A stretch of DNA of 64,000 nucleotides from Clostridioides sp. ES-S-0010-02 (GCA_020641055.1 CP067345.1:1977317-2041316), one strand, 5' to 3'. Shown: positions 1-9,200, counted from the first letter of the stretch. A program made the numbers and translations. The notes: generated by a model from the sequence alone, not told the origin.

Positions 1-2
1 CT

Positions 3-116
3 ATAAAATATTACACTAGTTCAGGTGATTTACTTGGAAGTGTAGATATAGTCAGTGATAATAGTGTTGATAATGTACCACTAAAAATAAAATTAAAAAT
101 GAAATTTGCAAATTAA
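3..116 (+). CDS. C-terminal end of a probable D-alanyl-D-alanine carboxypeptidase (partial)
   Basis: An open frame enters from the left edge and stops at TAA 114-116, leaving 37 residues. The piece reads like the last beta-strands of the C-terminal domain of S11 peptidases (PBP5 type): a 'SGDLLGSVDI' turn followed by 'NVPLKIKLKMKF'. No catalytic residue is inside the window, so the assignment rests on this short tail alone and is tentative. Confidence 0.35.
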   Translation: MKYYTSSGDLLGSVDIVSDNSVDNVPLKIKLKMKFAN

Positions 117-127
117 ATTCAAAAAAA

Positions 128-136
128 TGGTATAAA
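128..136 (+). promoter_or_regulatory. candidate extended -10 promoter for rpsB
   Basis: TGG followed by TATAAA forms an extended -10 element (TGnTATAAA). Transcription from here would place the inverted repeat at 181-225 and the stretch up to 322 in the 5' untranslated leader of rpsB. No clear -35 is visible. Confidence 0.35.
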
Positions 137-180
137 ATATACAAAAAAATATAAAAATAGAAAATATGGAAAAAATATTG

Positions 181-225
181 TTATTTTTTCACCTCTATGA
201 TATACTACTAGAGGTGAAAAAATAA
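181..225. repeat. 17-bp perfect inverted repeat upstream of rpsB
   Basis: The arms at 181-197 and 209-225 are perfectly complementary with an 11-nt loop. The T-tract lies before the stem and the A-tract after it, and no T-run follows the right arm, so this is not a typical intrinsic terminator. It could end the upstream gene, form the start of the rpsB leader, or be an operator. Confidence 0.6.
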
Positions 226-322
226 AATAAATCACACACAGCATTGGGATCCTTAAAAGGTGCCTATTACATGGTTTTTTAGGGAGAAGATCAAGCTGGA
301 GGTATAAAACCAGGAGGTAAAT

Positions 323-1036
323 ATGTCAGTAATATCAATGAAACAATTATTAGAAGCAGGTGTTCACTTCGGTCACCAAACAAGAAGATGGAACCCTAAA
401 ATGGCTAAGTATATATTCACAGAAAGAAATGGAATATATATAATCGACTTACAAAAAACAGTTAAAAAAGTTGAAGAAGCTTACAAGTTCACTAAAGAAG
501 TAGCTGAAACAGGAAAGCCAATTTTATTCGTAGGAACTAAGAAACAAGCTCAAGATGCGATAAAAGATGAAGCTGAAAGATGTGGAATGTACTTTGTTAA
601 TGAAAGATGGTTAGGTGGAATGTTAACAAACCACAAAACTATAAAAACTAGAATAAATAAATTAAGAGAATTAGAAAAAATGGAAGAAGAAGGCGTATTT
701 AACGTTCTTCCTAAAAAAGAAGTTATAAAATTAAGAGCTGAAAAAGAAAAACTAGAAAAGTACTTAGGTGGAATAAAAGACATGCCTGAATTACCAGGTG
801 CAATGTTCGTAGTTGACCCAAGAAAAGAAAACATAGCTATTCAAGAAGCTCACAGATTAGGTATACCAGTAGTTGGTATAGTTGATACAAACTGTGACCC
901 AGAACAATTAGACTTTGCTATACCAGGAAATGATGATGCAATAAGAGCCGTAAAATTAATAACTGGTGCTATGGCAACAGCTGTAATTGAAGGTAGACAA
1001 GGTGCTGAAGAAGAAGTAGCTGAAGACCAAGAATAA
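323..1036 (+). CDS. rpsB: 30S ribosomal protein S2
   Basis: Full-length S2 (237 aa), a component of the small ribosomal subunit. The N-terminus carries the family signature '[19 protein letters not shown]', and the conserved '[13 protein letters not shown]', 'RWLGGMLTN' and 'PGNDDAIRA' blocks follow in order. The tail is acidic (EEEVAEDQE), common in Firmicute S2. The start is supported by an AGGAGGT site just upstream. It is the first gene of rpsB-tsf-pyrH-frr, with a strong hairpin between it and tsf. A leader of up to about 180 nt precedes it, so feedback control is possible but not shown. Confidence 0.98.
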   Translation: MSVISMKQLLEAGVHFGHQTRRWNPKMAKYIFTERNGIYIIDLQKTVKKVEEAYKFTKEVAETGKPILFVGTKKQAQDAIKDEAERCGMYFVNERWLGGMLTNHKTIKTRINKLRELEKMEEEGVFNVLPKKEVIKLRAEKEKLEKYLGGIKDMPELPGAMFVVDPRKENIAIQEAHRLGIPVVGIVDTNCDPEQLDFAIPGNDDAIRAVKLITGAMATAVIEGRQGAEEEVAEDQE

Positions 1037-1049
1037 TAATTTGACAATT

Positions 1050-1076
1050 AAATGGTAAGGGTCGCCCTTACCATTT
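1050..1076 (+). terminator. 12-bp hairpin between rpsB and tsf
   Basis: Arms 1050-1061 and 1065-1076 pair perfectly around TCG. The run after the stem is TTTATAAT rather than a clean T-tract, so it probably attenuates or stabilises the message instead of fully ending it. Confidence 0.6.
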
Positions 1077-1114
1077 ATAATATGGAATAGAATAAGTAGG
1101 AGGAAACTTAAAAA

Positions 1115-2026
1115 ATGGCTAATATAACTGCTCAAATGGTAAAAGAGTTAAGAGAAAGTACAGGCGCAGGAATGATGGACTGTAAGAAAGCTTTACAAGA
1201 AGCTGAAGGAAATATGGAAAAAGCAGTAGATTTATTAAGAGAAAAAGGATTATCAAAAGCTGCTAAAAAAGCTGGTAGAGTTGCTGCTGAAGGTCTAGTT
1301 GCAATAGAAATGAACGATGATAATACAGTTGCTTCTATGGTAGAAGTTAACTCAGAAACAGATTTCGTTGCTAAAAATGAAGACTTCAAAGTGTTCGTTA
1401 AAGATGCTGCTTGTATGGCATTAGCTACTGATAAAGAAGATATCGCTTCTTTATTAGGTGAAACTCATAGAGAAGGAATAACTTTACAAGAAGTTTTAAA
1501 TAATAGAGTTGCAAAAATAGGTGAAAAATTAGACTTTAGAAGATTTGCTAAAGTTGTAACTAATGGACAAGTTGCTGGATATATCCACGGTGGTGGAAAA
1601 ATAGGTGTTCTTGTTGAAATGGAAACAGAAGCTAGAGATGCCAAAGTTTTAGAATTAGGTAAAGATGTAGCTATGCAAGTTGCTGCTATGAATCCTAAAT
1701 ACGTTTCAAGAGATGAAGTAGATGCTGAATACATAGCACATGAAACAGAAGTATTAACTCAACAAGCATTAAATGAAGGAAAGCCAGCTAATATAGTTGA
1801 AAAAATGGTTAAAGGAAGATTAGAAAAAGAATTAAAAGAGGTTTGTTTATTAGAGCAAACTTTCGTTAAAAATCCAGATATAACTGTTAAACAATTAGTT
1901 GCTGATGTTGCTAAAGCAGTAGGTTCTGATATAAAAGTTGTTAAAGTTGTGAGATTCGAAGTTGGTGAAGGTATACAAAAGAGAGAAGAAAACTTTGCAG
2001 AAGAAGTTGCTAAGCAACTTAAGTAA
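1115..2026 (+). CDS. tsf: translation elongation factor Ts
   Basis: EF-Ts (303 aa), the guanine-nucleotide exchange factor that recycles EF-Tu in the cytoplasm. Visible features: the N-terminal UBA-like domain 'VKELRESTGAGMMDCKKAL', the contact motif 'VEVNSETDFVAKN' at about residues 76-88, and 'YIHGGGKIGVLVE' in the core. Length is normal for the family. An AGGAGG site precedes the ATG. It lies 78 bp after rpsB, the usual pairing in bacteria, and is followed by an intrinsic terminator. Confidence 0.98.
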   Translation: MANITAQMVKELRESTGAGMMDCKKALQEAEGNMEKAVDLLREKGLSKAAKKAGRVAAEGLVAIEMNDDNTVASMVEVNSETDFVAKNEDFKVFVKDAACMALATDKEDIASLLGETHREGITLQEVLNNRVAKIGEKLDFRRFAKVVTNGQVAGYIHGGGKIGVLVEMETEARDAKVLELGKDVAMQVAAMNPKYVSRDEVDAEYIAHETEVLTQQALNEGKPANIVEKMVKGRLEKELKEVCLLEQTFVKNPDITVKQLVADVAKAVGSDIKVVKVVRFEVGEGIQKREENFAEEVAKQLK

Positions 2027-2033
2027 TAACCAA

Positions 2034-2062
2034 AGAGAGAACACGCAGGTGTTCTCTTTTTT
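2034..2062 (+). terminator. intrinsic terminator after tsf
   Basis: Stem 2036-2044 / 2049-2057 with a GCAG loop, followed directly by a T-run. Confidence 0.85.
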
Positions 2063-2109
2063 AAAAAATAGAAAAAATGGATATGAAGGATTGAAATAGG
2101 AGGTTTCTG

Positions 2110-2814
2110 ATGGATAAACCAATGTACAAAAGGGTATTGTTAAAATTAAGTGGAGAAGCATTAGCGGGAGAAAGAGGTTTTGGTATAAATAATGATGTAG
2201 TTAATGATATTGCTATTGCTATTAAAAAAATACAAGAAATAGGTGTTGAGGTGGCTGTAGTTGTAGGTGGCGGAAACTTCTGGAGAGGTAGAACTAGCGA
2301 AGGAATGGATAGAACTACTGCTGACTATATAGGTATGTTAGCTACAGTTATGAATGCAATGGCATTACAAGATGCACTAGAAAATATAGACGTTGCTACA
2401 AGAGTTCAAACTGCTATAGATATGAGACAAATTGCAGAACCATATATAAGAAGAAGAGCAGTTAGACATTTAGAAAAGGAAAGAGTTGTTATATTTGGTG
2501 CAGGAACTGGAAACCCTTACTTTACAACAGATACAACTGCTGCTTTACGTGCTGCTGAAATGGAAGCAGAAGTTATTTTGTTAGCTAAAAATGTTGATGC
2601 AGTATATGACAAGGATCCAAAAGTACATGCAGATGCTAAGAAATTTACAGAATTAAGCTATATGGAAGTTATACAAAAAGAATTAAAAGTTATGGATTCT
2701 ACAGCTACATCTTTATGTATGGATAATAAGATTCCAATAAAGGTATTTGAGCTTACAACGGAGAATATAATAAGAGCAGTAAAAGGTGAAAATATAGGAA
2801 CTACTGTAAAATAA
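2110..2814 (+). CDS. pyrH: uridylate kinase (UMP kinase)
   Basis: Bacterial UMP kinase of the amino-acid-kinase fold (234 aa), phosphorylating UMP to UDP with ATP in pyrimidine nucleotide synthesis. Conserved blocks are '[16 protein letters not shown]' near the start, '[11 protein letters not shown]', '[17 protein letters not shown]' and '[15 protein letters not shown]'. AGGAGG lies 9 nt before the ATG. It is separated from tsf by a terminator and is followed closely by frr, with which it probably shares a transcript. Confidence 0.98.
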
Positions 2815-2839
2815 TGAAGAATGAAGGAGGAGTAAAATT

Positions 2840-3397
2840 ATGAAACTAGAAATACATAAGCAGTTAGAAGAGAAAATGAATGGGACAATTGATGCTTTAA
2901 AGTTCGAATTTGGAACTATAAGAGCAGGAAGAGCCAATGCACAAATGTTAGACAAAATAAGAGTTGATTATTATGGAACTCCAACTCCAATAAATCAAAT
3001 TGGTGCTATATCTGTACCAGAGCCAAGAATACTAATGATATCTCCTTGGGATAAATCTGCTATGCATGAAATAGAAAAAGCTATAGCTAACTCAGATTTA
3101 GGATTGAATCCATCTAATGATGGTGAAGTTATAAGACTTTCTGTACCAGCTTTAACAGAGGAAAGAAGAAAAGAATTAGCTAAAAAGGCCAGTAAAGCTT
3201 CAGAAGAATTTAAAGTTAGAATAAGAAATGAAAGAAGAGACGCCAATGAAAAAATTAAGAAAATGGAAAAAGGCGGAGAAATAACAGAAGATGAATTAAA
3301 GAAAGCACAAGATGAAGTTCAAAAAATGACTGATAAATTTATAAAAGAAATAGATACATTATTGGCTAAAAAAGAAAAGGATATAATGGAGGTATAA
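2840..3397 (+). CDS. frr: ribosome recycling factor
   Basis: RRF (185 aa), which with EF-G splits post-termination ribosomes. The typical 'FGTIRAGRANAQMLDKIRVDYYGTPTPINQ' region (about residues 25-54) and the C-terminal long-helix stretch 'KIKKMEKGGEITEDELKKAQ' are intact. A GGAGG site precedes the ATG, and the gene lies 25 bp after pyrH. The next small ORF starts almost at its stop, so translation is probably coupled. Confidence 0.98.
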   Translation: MKLEIHKQLEEKMNGTIDALKFEFGTIRAGRANAQMLDKIRVDYYGTPTPINQIGAISVPEPRILMISPWDKSAMHEIEKAIANSDLGLNPSNDGEVIRLSVPALTEERRKELAKKASKASEEFKVRIRNERRDANEKIKKMEKGGEITEDELKKAQDEVQKMTDKFIKEIDTLLAKKEKDIMEV

Positions 3398-3399
3398 TA

Positions 3400-3603
3400 T
3401 TGAAAAAATATTATAACCTTTTAGGTCTTCATATAGATGAGGTAAAACAATATTTTGATGAACAAAATCTAGCTTATACCATAAAATCTATTGAAGGTAA
3501 AAAGGATAAAGATAAACTTGTAGTTCCTAGAGTTATAAAAATATCTGAGATAGGTGATAGTGTAGAACTAATAATCACATACTTTTCTGACTCCTTAATT
3601 TAA
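3400..3603 (+). CDS. small hypothetical protein between frr and uppS
   Basis: 67-residue ORF starting with TTG two bases after the frr stop; a GGAGG within the frr end (about 3389) supports this start. The protein is a lysine-rich mixed alpha/beta sequence beginning MKKYYNLLGLHIDEVKQYF, with no signal peptide or membrane segment. I do not recognise a characterised family; a loose resemblance to a single PASTA-like repeat is possible. Its position suggests co-expression with frr, and its last codons form half of a perfect hairpin (3585-3613). Confidence 0.7.
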   Translation: MKKYYNLLGLHIDEVKQYFDEQNLAYTIKSIEGKKDKDKLVVPRVIKISEIGDSVELIITYFSDSLI

Positions 3604-3613
3604 GGAGTCAGAA
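3585..3613 (+). repeat. 14-bp inverted repeat spanning the stop codon of the small ORF
   Basis: Arms 3585-3598 and 3600-3613 are perfectly complementary around a single base, with the TAA stop in the right arm. There is no T-run; the uppS ribosome-binding site GGAGG follows. This looks like an mRNA stability or processing hairpin rather than a terminator. Confidence 0.55.
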
Positions 3614-3631
3614 CAATATTGGAGGCAAAAT

Positions 3632-4366
3632 ATGAATAACAACATCATGTATGACATAGACTTAAATAACATACCTACTCATATTGCTATTATAATGGAT
3701 GGGAATGGAAGATGGGCAAAATCCAGATTTCTTCCAAGAACTGCAGGACATAAGGCTGGAGTAGAAACTATAAGAGATATAGTTAAAGAATGTTCAAATT
3801 TAGGTGTTAAGCACTTGACACTATATGCATTTTCAACAGAAAATTGGAAAAGACCAAAACTTGAAGTTGATACACTTATGAACTTATTATCTACATACTT
3901 AAGAAATGAAATAGCTGAACTGCATCAAAATAATGTAAAAGTAACAGCTATAGGAGAGATAAGTGCTTTACCAAAAACTTGTATAAGAGAATTAAATTCA
4001 GCTAAGGAAATGACAAAAGACAATACAGGAGTTAACTTAAATTTAGCATTGAACTATGGAAGTAGAGCAGATATAAAAAATGCTCTTATAGATATAGTAA
4101 AAAATTGTGAAAGTGGTAAAATAGATATAAACAATATTGATGAAGATATTATAAAAAACTATTTAAGCACAAAGTCTATACCAGATCCAGACTTGGTCAT
4201 AAGAACAAGTGGGGAACAAAGATTGAGTAACTTTTTACTTTGGGAAGTTGCTTATTCTGAGTTTTACTTTACTGATATACATTGGCCTGATTTCAACAAA
4301 GAAGAATTACAAAAGGCTATATATTTATATCAAAAAAGAGATAGAAGATTTGGAGGACTTAAGTAA
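3632..4366 (+). CDS. uppS: undecaprenyl diphosphate synthase (cis-prenyltransferase)
   Basis: Makes the C55 lipid carrier for peptidoglycan and other wall polymers by adding isopentenyl units to farnesyl diphosphate. Family motifs: 'HIAIIMDGNGRWAKSR' (catalytic Asp and phosphate-binding residues), 'LTLYAFSTENWKRP', and the C-terminal 'DLVIRTSGEQRLSNFLLWE' that binds IPP. Length 244 aa is normal. GGAGG precedes the ATG. It is followed 12 bp later by cdsA, the usual isoprenoid/phospholipid pair; isoprenoid precursors come from dxr and ispG downstream. Confidence 0.97.
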   Translation: MNNNIMYDIDLNNIPTHIAIIMDGNGRWAKSRFLPRTAGHKAGVETIRDIVKECSNLGVKHLTLYAFSTENWKRPKLEVDTLMNLLSTYLRNEIAELHQNNVKVTAIGEISALPKTCIRELNSAKEMTKDNTGVNLNLALNYGSRADIKNALIDIVKNCESGKIDINNIDEDIIKNYLSTKSIPDPDLVIRTSGEQRLSNFLLWEVAYSEFYFTDIHWPDFNKEELQKAIYLYQKRDRRFGGLK

Positions 4367-4378
4367 GGAGATTATTTT

Positions 4379-5158
4379 ATGCTTACAAGAATTATTGCTT
4401 CACTAGCTCTGGTTCCATTATTTCTATTTGTTGTATATGGAGGGATTCCTCTTTATATAGCTGAGATGGCAATAGTTTATATTGCATTACATGAATTTTA
4501 TAAAGCATTTAAAATAAAAGATATACATCCAATATTTATTATAGGGTATATATTTTCTATTTATTTAGCTGTAAAAAATATTTTTAACTTACCATTGGAA
4601 TATACTTATGCAGTGCTTTTCATTTTATTTTTAGCAAGTATAATTTATATGTTGATGGGCAAAAGCAATGTTATAGATGTTTCGATTACATTTTTAGGAG
4701 TTTTTTATATAGGAGTATTTTTAGATTTTATAGTTATAACTATAAATAGCTTTGAAAGAGGGAATATCTATGTATGGCTTATATTTGTAATATCTTTTAT
4801 GACAGATATATTTGCATATTTTAGTGGCTATTTACTTGGCAAACATAAGTTAATCCCTAAAGTGAGTCCTAAAAAGACTGTAGAAGGAGCTATTGGAGGA
4901 ATAATAGGAAGTACACTTTGTTGTATTTTATTTGGGTATTTATTTGGTATTGATTTGCTTCAATTGGCTATAATAGGAAGCATAGGAAGTATAATAGCTC
5001 AATTAGGAGATTTATTTGCATCCTCAATAAAGAGATATGTAGGGATAAAGGATTATGGAAAGATAATACCTGGTCATGGGGGTATATTAGATAGATTCGA
5101 TAGTGTTATATTAGTAGCACCTTTTGTATATAATACTATTAAATTTTTTATTAGATAA
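4379..5158 (+). CDS. cdsA: phosphatidate cytidylyltransferase (CDP-diacylglycerol synthase)
   Basis: Integral membrane enzyme (259 aa) converting phosphatidic acid and CTP to CDP-diacylglycerol, the branch point for phospholipid synthesis. Several hydrophobic segments precede the family signature: 'FSGYLLGKHKLIPKVSPKKTVEG' and 'KRYVGIKDYGKIIPGHGGILDRFDS' near the C-terminus, with the Asp residues that bind metal. AAGGAG lies upstream of the ATG. It is the last gene of the conserved cluster here; a 19-bp terminator stem follows, and dxr, normally next, is displaced by about 5.8 kb. Confidence 0.96.
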   Translation: MLTRIIASLALVPLFLFVVYGGIPLYIAEMAIVYIALHEFYKAFKIKDIHPIFIIGYIFSIYLAVKNIFNLPLEYTYAVLFILFLASIIYMLMGKSNVIDVSITFLGVFYIGVFLDFIVITINSFERGNIYVWLIFVISFMTDIFAYFSGYLLGKHKLIPKVSPKKTVEGAIGGIIGSTLCCILFGYLFGIDLLQLAIIGSIGSIIAQLGDLFASSIKRYVGIKDYGKIIPGHGGILDRFDSVILVAPFVYNTIKFFIR

Positions 5159-5200
5159 AGATTGGTTGGTTTTAAAAAGGCAGTCTATAATTGCTAGTAA

Positions 5201-5277
5201 TGAAAATAGCTATGTAACTTTTAAAAAGCAGAAGAATTCTGTGAGTATTTAGTTACATGGCTATTTTCATTTTTTTA
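5201..5277 (+). terminator. intrinsic terminator after cdsA
   Basis: Arms 5201-5219 and 5251-5269 pair over 19 bp with one G-T wobble, followed by a run of T. Confidence 0.85.
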
Positions 5278-5775
5278 TAATTTAGAAAATATTGTAAAAA
5301 ATCTTTTTTTATTTAATAATTTCGACATTTTTAAATATAGTATCTTTTTATAAGCTATATATCTTAATATAACTAATTTATTCTCAATTATAAATTTTAT
5401 TTTTATGTATAATTAATAAGTCATAAGTATATTATTGATTTTATTTGATAAGTATGGGTATAATTTAAGTAATATATCAAAAAAAAGGAAAATACTTCCA
5501 AAATATGATAAAATAAATTCAAATAGTTAAATTCTCAATAAATAATATATTTTACTTGTTTATTGAAATATATTAGGTACTCCATCTTCAACATCATCAA
5601 GTTGATGATGTAAATTTAAAGTATACCAGTATAAAAATAGCTTTTGAATTAGGTAAGAATTTATTATATATATAAAAATTTTCATAACTAGAAAATCTTA
5701 TTGGAATTAAAAAAATAATAGAAAAAAGTTTATTTCAAGAAGTTAAAGCAATTTAGGGGGGATGGATTAATAGGC
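5278..5775 (+). promoter_or_regulatory. AT-rich intergenic stretch with a 21-nt palindrome
   Basis: No convincing ORF. The only clear structure is the perfect palindrome at 5591-5611 (10-bp arms around one G), a plausible operator for the downstream c-di-GMP gene. I see no c-di-GMP riboswitch signature. A GGGGGGATGG site at about 5757-5766 is the probable ribosome-binding site for the gene at 5776. Confidence 0.5.
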
Positions 5776-8700
5776 ATGTTAACTAATAATATTATAGACA
5801 AATTAACGAATTTAAATGGAAATTACAATTTGAGAATGATGCTTTCAAGTCTAGAAACACAGAAAAAGCCATATGGTATTATGTTTATTGGAATTGATGA
5901 TTTCGAACAAATTAATAACTTATATTCTTATTCATTTGGAGATAGGGTTTTAAAAAAGTTTTCTAAATCTATTTTACCTTTTTTACCTGAAGATATAAGT
6001 TTATATAGATTAGATGGAAATGGTTTTGGAATTTTGTATCCAAATGGAGATTGTTATGAATTAACAAAACTCTTTAATAGGTTTCAAGATATCGCACAAT
6101 GTATAAAACAGATTAATGGACATGCTATTTCATTTACTATATCAGGAAGTATTTGTTTTTATCCAAAAGATGGTATAGATTGTGATACACTATACCAAAA
6201 TGCACGTGTTACATTTGAAAAAGCAAAAAAGCAAGGGAAAAAAACACTAATTGTCTATTCAAAAGATGAGTTGACTTTTTCGCAGTATTCTATACAGTTG
6301 ATAGAGTATCTAAGAGAAAGTGTATTAAATAATTTTAAAGGATTTTATTTAAATTATCAACCACTTATTTTTAACAATAGTAAGAAACTATATGGATGCG
6401 AAGTATTGCTTCGTTGGAGAAATCCTAATTTTGAAATGAAACTTGGTCCAACTGAATTTATACCTTTTTTAGAATCTTCTGGGCTTATGGATACAGTTAG
6501 TCAATGGGTAATTAAAACAGCTTTAAAGCAATTAAAAGTATGGACAAAATATATGCCAAATTTCAATATGAATATAAATGTGTCATATCAGCAGCTTGAA
6601 GACCCTAGCTTCAAGTTTTTTATTTTAGACACTATAAAGCAAGAGGGTATATCTCCATCTCTGATTACATTGGAATTAACAGAAAATAATAACATAAAAC
6701 AAATAGAAGAAATAAGGAGTTCTTTTGATTTTCTTCGAAGTCAAGGTATTAAGATTACATTCGACAGCTTTGGAGCAAAACATTCATCTTTAGAAATTTT
6801 TCGTGAACTAAGTGCTGATTCTTTAAAAATTAATCATACTCTTTTAAACCGTATTACATATGATGTAATAGACCAAAAAATCGTCTCTCAAATTATTAAT
6901 CTATGTCATAGTATGAATATGTCCGTTTATGTGGAAGGAATTGAAAATAAAGAAACTTTAAAAATAATTGAACAGATGAGACCAGAAATATTGCAAGGAT
7001 TTTATTATAATGAGCCTATAAACGCAGAGAAGTTTTATGAGCATTACTTTGAAAAGAATATTGAGAGCATTAATTATCAGGAAGATGTTATATCAAAAGA
7101 ACTTTCTATAGAAAAAGAAAAAAGTATGGTATATTCTGCCTTTACTCCAACACATTCAATGAATATAAAAGAATTGGTTGATAATGCTTATGCAGGCATA
7201 TTTCAAGTAGGAATGAACCCTGAATTTACTTTTCTTACATGTAATGAAGGCTATAGAAGGATGTTAGGTTATACCATTAAAGAGATGGAAGAAAAATTTA
7301 AAAATCAAGCATTAGGATTTGTGCATCCAGATGATATGGAATATGTGAATTATGAAATTAGAAGGCAACTTGGAATTAGCGATATAGTTACAATTGAATT
7401 TAGGGTAGTAAAATCTGATGGAACTCCTATATGGATACTTGGAACAGGCAATGTAGTAAAAGGTAAGCAGGGTTCTAAAAGTTTAATTGTAGTCATAATA
7501 GAAAATGATAGGCTTAAGAAAAGGTCTTTAGAGATGGAAGAATCCTATTGGAAATACAGAAGAGTTTTAGATAATATTCCTGCTTGTGTAAAATGTATCC
7601 ATTTTGATGAAAATTTTACTTTAGATTATATTTCTCCTAGCTTTATATCATTGATAGGTTATACAGAAAAAGAAATTAAAAGTAAGTTTGATGGAAAGTA
7701 TATCAATTTAATTATAGAAGAAGATAGAAGAGTTGTACTTGGAGATATGATAAGCCAAGTTAATTCTGGAGATATAGTTACACTTCATTATCATGTTAGA
7801 TGTAAAGATAATCGTTTGATTTCTTTAGAAACGATTTCTAGATTATGTGAAAATGATAAAGATGGCAAGAAGTACTTTTATTCAAGTATTGTGGATGTAA
7901 CAGAGGCAACAGATGTAACTTCTGAAAAAAGTGATAAAAAATCTAATAGACTTGTTAATCGCTATCAAACAGCCTTAAAACAATGGGGAGATATATTATT
8001 TGAATATAGTTTTAAGGATGGTACAATAACATTTTCTGATAACTATTATAGTATATTTGAGATAGAACCAAGAGGAACAATTTCTGAACAATTATCAAAT
8101 ATTTATGAAGAAGACCATCAGATTTTACTTGACGCTTTAGAAAATGCACGTATTGGTAATAAGCCAGAAGCAATAGAGATACGTATACGTTCTAAAGATA
8201 ACGTACATTTATGGTGTTCTATAGTATTTAATGAACCTGATAAGATTGGAGATGCTACTATATCGATACTAGGTAAAATAAGAAATATTGATGAAGAAAA
8301 GAGAGAGTATAATAAGTTAATTGAGCAATCTCAAAATGATTTAATGACAGGATTACTAAATAAAAGTACTACTGAGGAAAAGATAAGACACATGTTGCTA
8401 TCAGTTGATGAAAATAAGAAATATGCATTATTTATGATTGATGTAGATAATTTTAAGGATGTTAATGATACTATGGGGCATGTATTTGGAGATAAAATCT
8501 TAATTGAGTTAGCGGAATGTCTAAAAAGTAATTTTAGGAAAACAGATATTGTTGGCCGTGTTGGAGGTGATGAATTTATAGCATTTATGGAGTATAATGG
8601 AGATAAAGAAAGCCTACAAAAAAAAGGTCATGATATATTAAAAAGATTAGATACCACGTTTACATATGATAAATTATGTTTTGAAGTAAGTGTAAGTATA

Positions 8701-8820
8701 GGTATTTCTAGATACCCAGAAGATGGGAAACAGTTTTACGAGTTGTATCATCGTGCAGATAGTGCATTGTATAGAGCAAAAGAAGAAGGTAAAAATACAT
8801 ATTGTATGTTTTCCATCTAA
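5776..8820 (+). CDS. multidomain c-di-GMP signalling protein (GGDEF-EAL-PAS3-GGDEF)
   Basis: 1014-residue cytoplasmic protein with no membrane segment. Order read from sequence: a degenerate GGDEF domain (about 1-170; signature replaced by RLDGNGF), an EAL domain (about 185-427), three PAS-like domains (about 461-580, 589-712, 730-850) and a C-terminal GGDEF domain (850-1014). The last keeps RVGGDEF at about 929-935 with an RxxD inhibitory site (RKTD) five residues before it, so it should make c-di-GMP. The EAL domain has EVL for EAL, and the DDFG metal motif reads DSFG at about 330-331, so phosphodiesterase activity is doubtful. The PAS domains may sense a small ligand or redox state. It lies between cdsA and dxr, with an EAL remnant just after it. 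Confidence 0.93.
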   Translation: MLTNNIIDKLTNLNGNYNLRMMLSSLETQKKPYGIMFIGIDDFEQINNLYSYSFGDRVLKKFSKSILPFLPEDISLYRLDGNGFGILYPNGDCYELTKLFNRFQDIAQCIKQINGHAISFTISGSICFYPKDGIDCDTLYQNARVTFEKAKKQGKKTLIVYSKDELTFSQYSIQLIEYLRESVLNNFKGFYLNYQPLIFNNSKKLYGCEVLLRWRNPNFEMKLGPTEFIPFLESSGLMDTVSQWVIKTALKQLKVWTKYMPNFNMNINVSYQQLEDPSFKFFILDTIKQEGISPSLITLELTENNNIKQIEEIRSSFDFLRSQGIKITFDSFGAKHSSLEIFRELSADSLKINHTLLNRITYDVIDQKIVSQIINLCHSMNMSVYVEGIENKETLKIIEQMRPEILQGFYYNEPINAEKFYEHYFEKNIESINYQEDVISKELSIEKEKSMVYSAFTPTHSMNIKELVDNAYAGIFQVGMNPEFTFLTCNEGYRRMLGYTIKEMEEKFKNQALGFVHPDDMEYVNYEIRRQLGISDIVTIEFRVVKSDGTPIWILGTGNVVKGKQGSKSLIVVIIENDRLKKRSLEMEESYWKYRRVLDNIPACVKCIHFDENFTLDYISPSFISLIGYTEKEIKSKFDGKYINLIIEEDRRVVLGDMISQVNSGDIVTLHYHVRCKDNRLISLETISRLCENDKDGKKYFYSSIVDVTEATDVTSEKSDKKSNRLVNRYQTALKQWGDILFEYSFKDGTITFSDNYYSIFEIEPRGTISEQLSNIYEEDHQILLDALENARIGNKPEAIEIRIRSKDNVHLWCSIVFNEPDKIGDATISILGKIRNIDEEKREYNKLIEQSQNDLMTGLLNKSTTEEKIRHMLLSVDENKKYALFMIDVDNFKDVNDTMGHVFGDKILIELAECLKSNFRKTDIVGRVGGDEFIAFMEYNGDKESLQKKGHDILKRLDTTFTYDKLCFEVSVSIGISRYPEDGKQFYELYHRADSALYRAKEEGKNTYCMFSI

Positions 8821-8904
8821 AAATAAAATCAATCAAACACATGTTACTACAAAGCTTTTGTAATCACCTTTACTAAGCGATTAGTTATTTGTAAGTTATA
8901 TAGA

Positions 8905-9200
8905 TACATTATAATAGAGGTAACTGAAAGTGCTTTTAATGAAATATCAGAGCCAGTTAATTCAATTTTAGAAAAGCTTACTTAAAGAAACCTTTAATTG
9001 AGAAAAAGTCTACAAGTATCATTTAGTACATTATTAAAATGTCACATCGTATAGATATGTATGTTGTATGTTAAGGAATTGAAACTAAGAAAGACTTAGA
9101 TTTTTTAAAGACTATTAAATGTGATGTGGGACAAGAATTTTATTTTTCTAGACCAATAGAAGAAAAAGAATTTTTTAATAAATATGTGACTGAAAAATAA
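8905..9200 (+). pseudogene. decayed EAL-domain gene fragment
   Basis: Two separated stretches still read as EAL-domain protein. 8905-8985 gives 'YIIIEVTESAFNEI...', matching the family's ExTES block. 9075-9200 gives 'GIETKKDLDFLKTIKCDVGQ' and 'FYFSRPIEEKEFF', the C-terminal block, ending in TAA. In between are several stops, and the catalytic 'AEG' Glu codon is now a TAA. The N-terminal half is gone. It is probably a relative or old duplicate of the neighbouring c-di-GMP gene. Confidence 0.75.

Noticed and set aside
550-834. Minus-strand ORF inside rpsB
   Set aside because: Shadow frame of a highly conserved gene; no ribosome site and low-complexity product.
5278-5775. c-di-GMP riboswitch before the GGDEF/EAL gene
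   Set aside because: None of the conserved GC-rich core motifs of either class is present.
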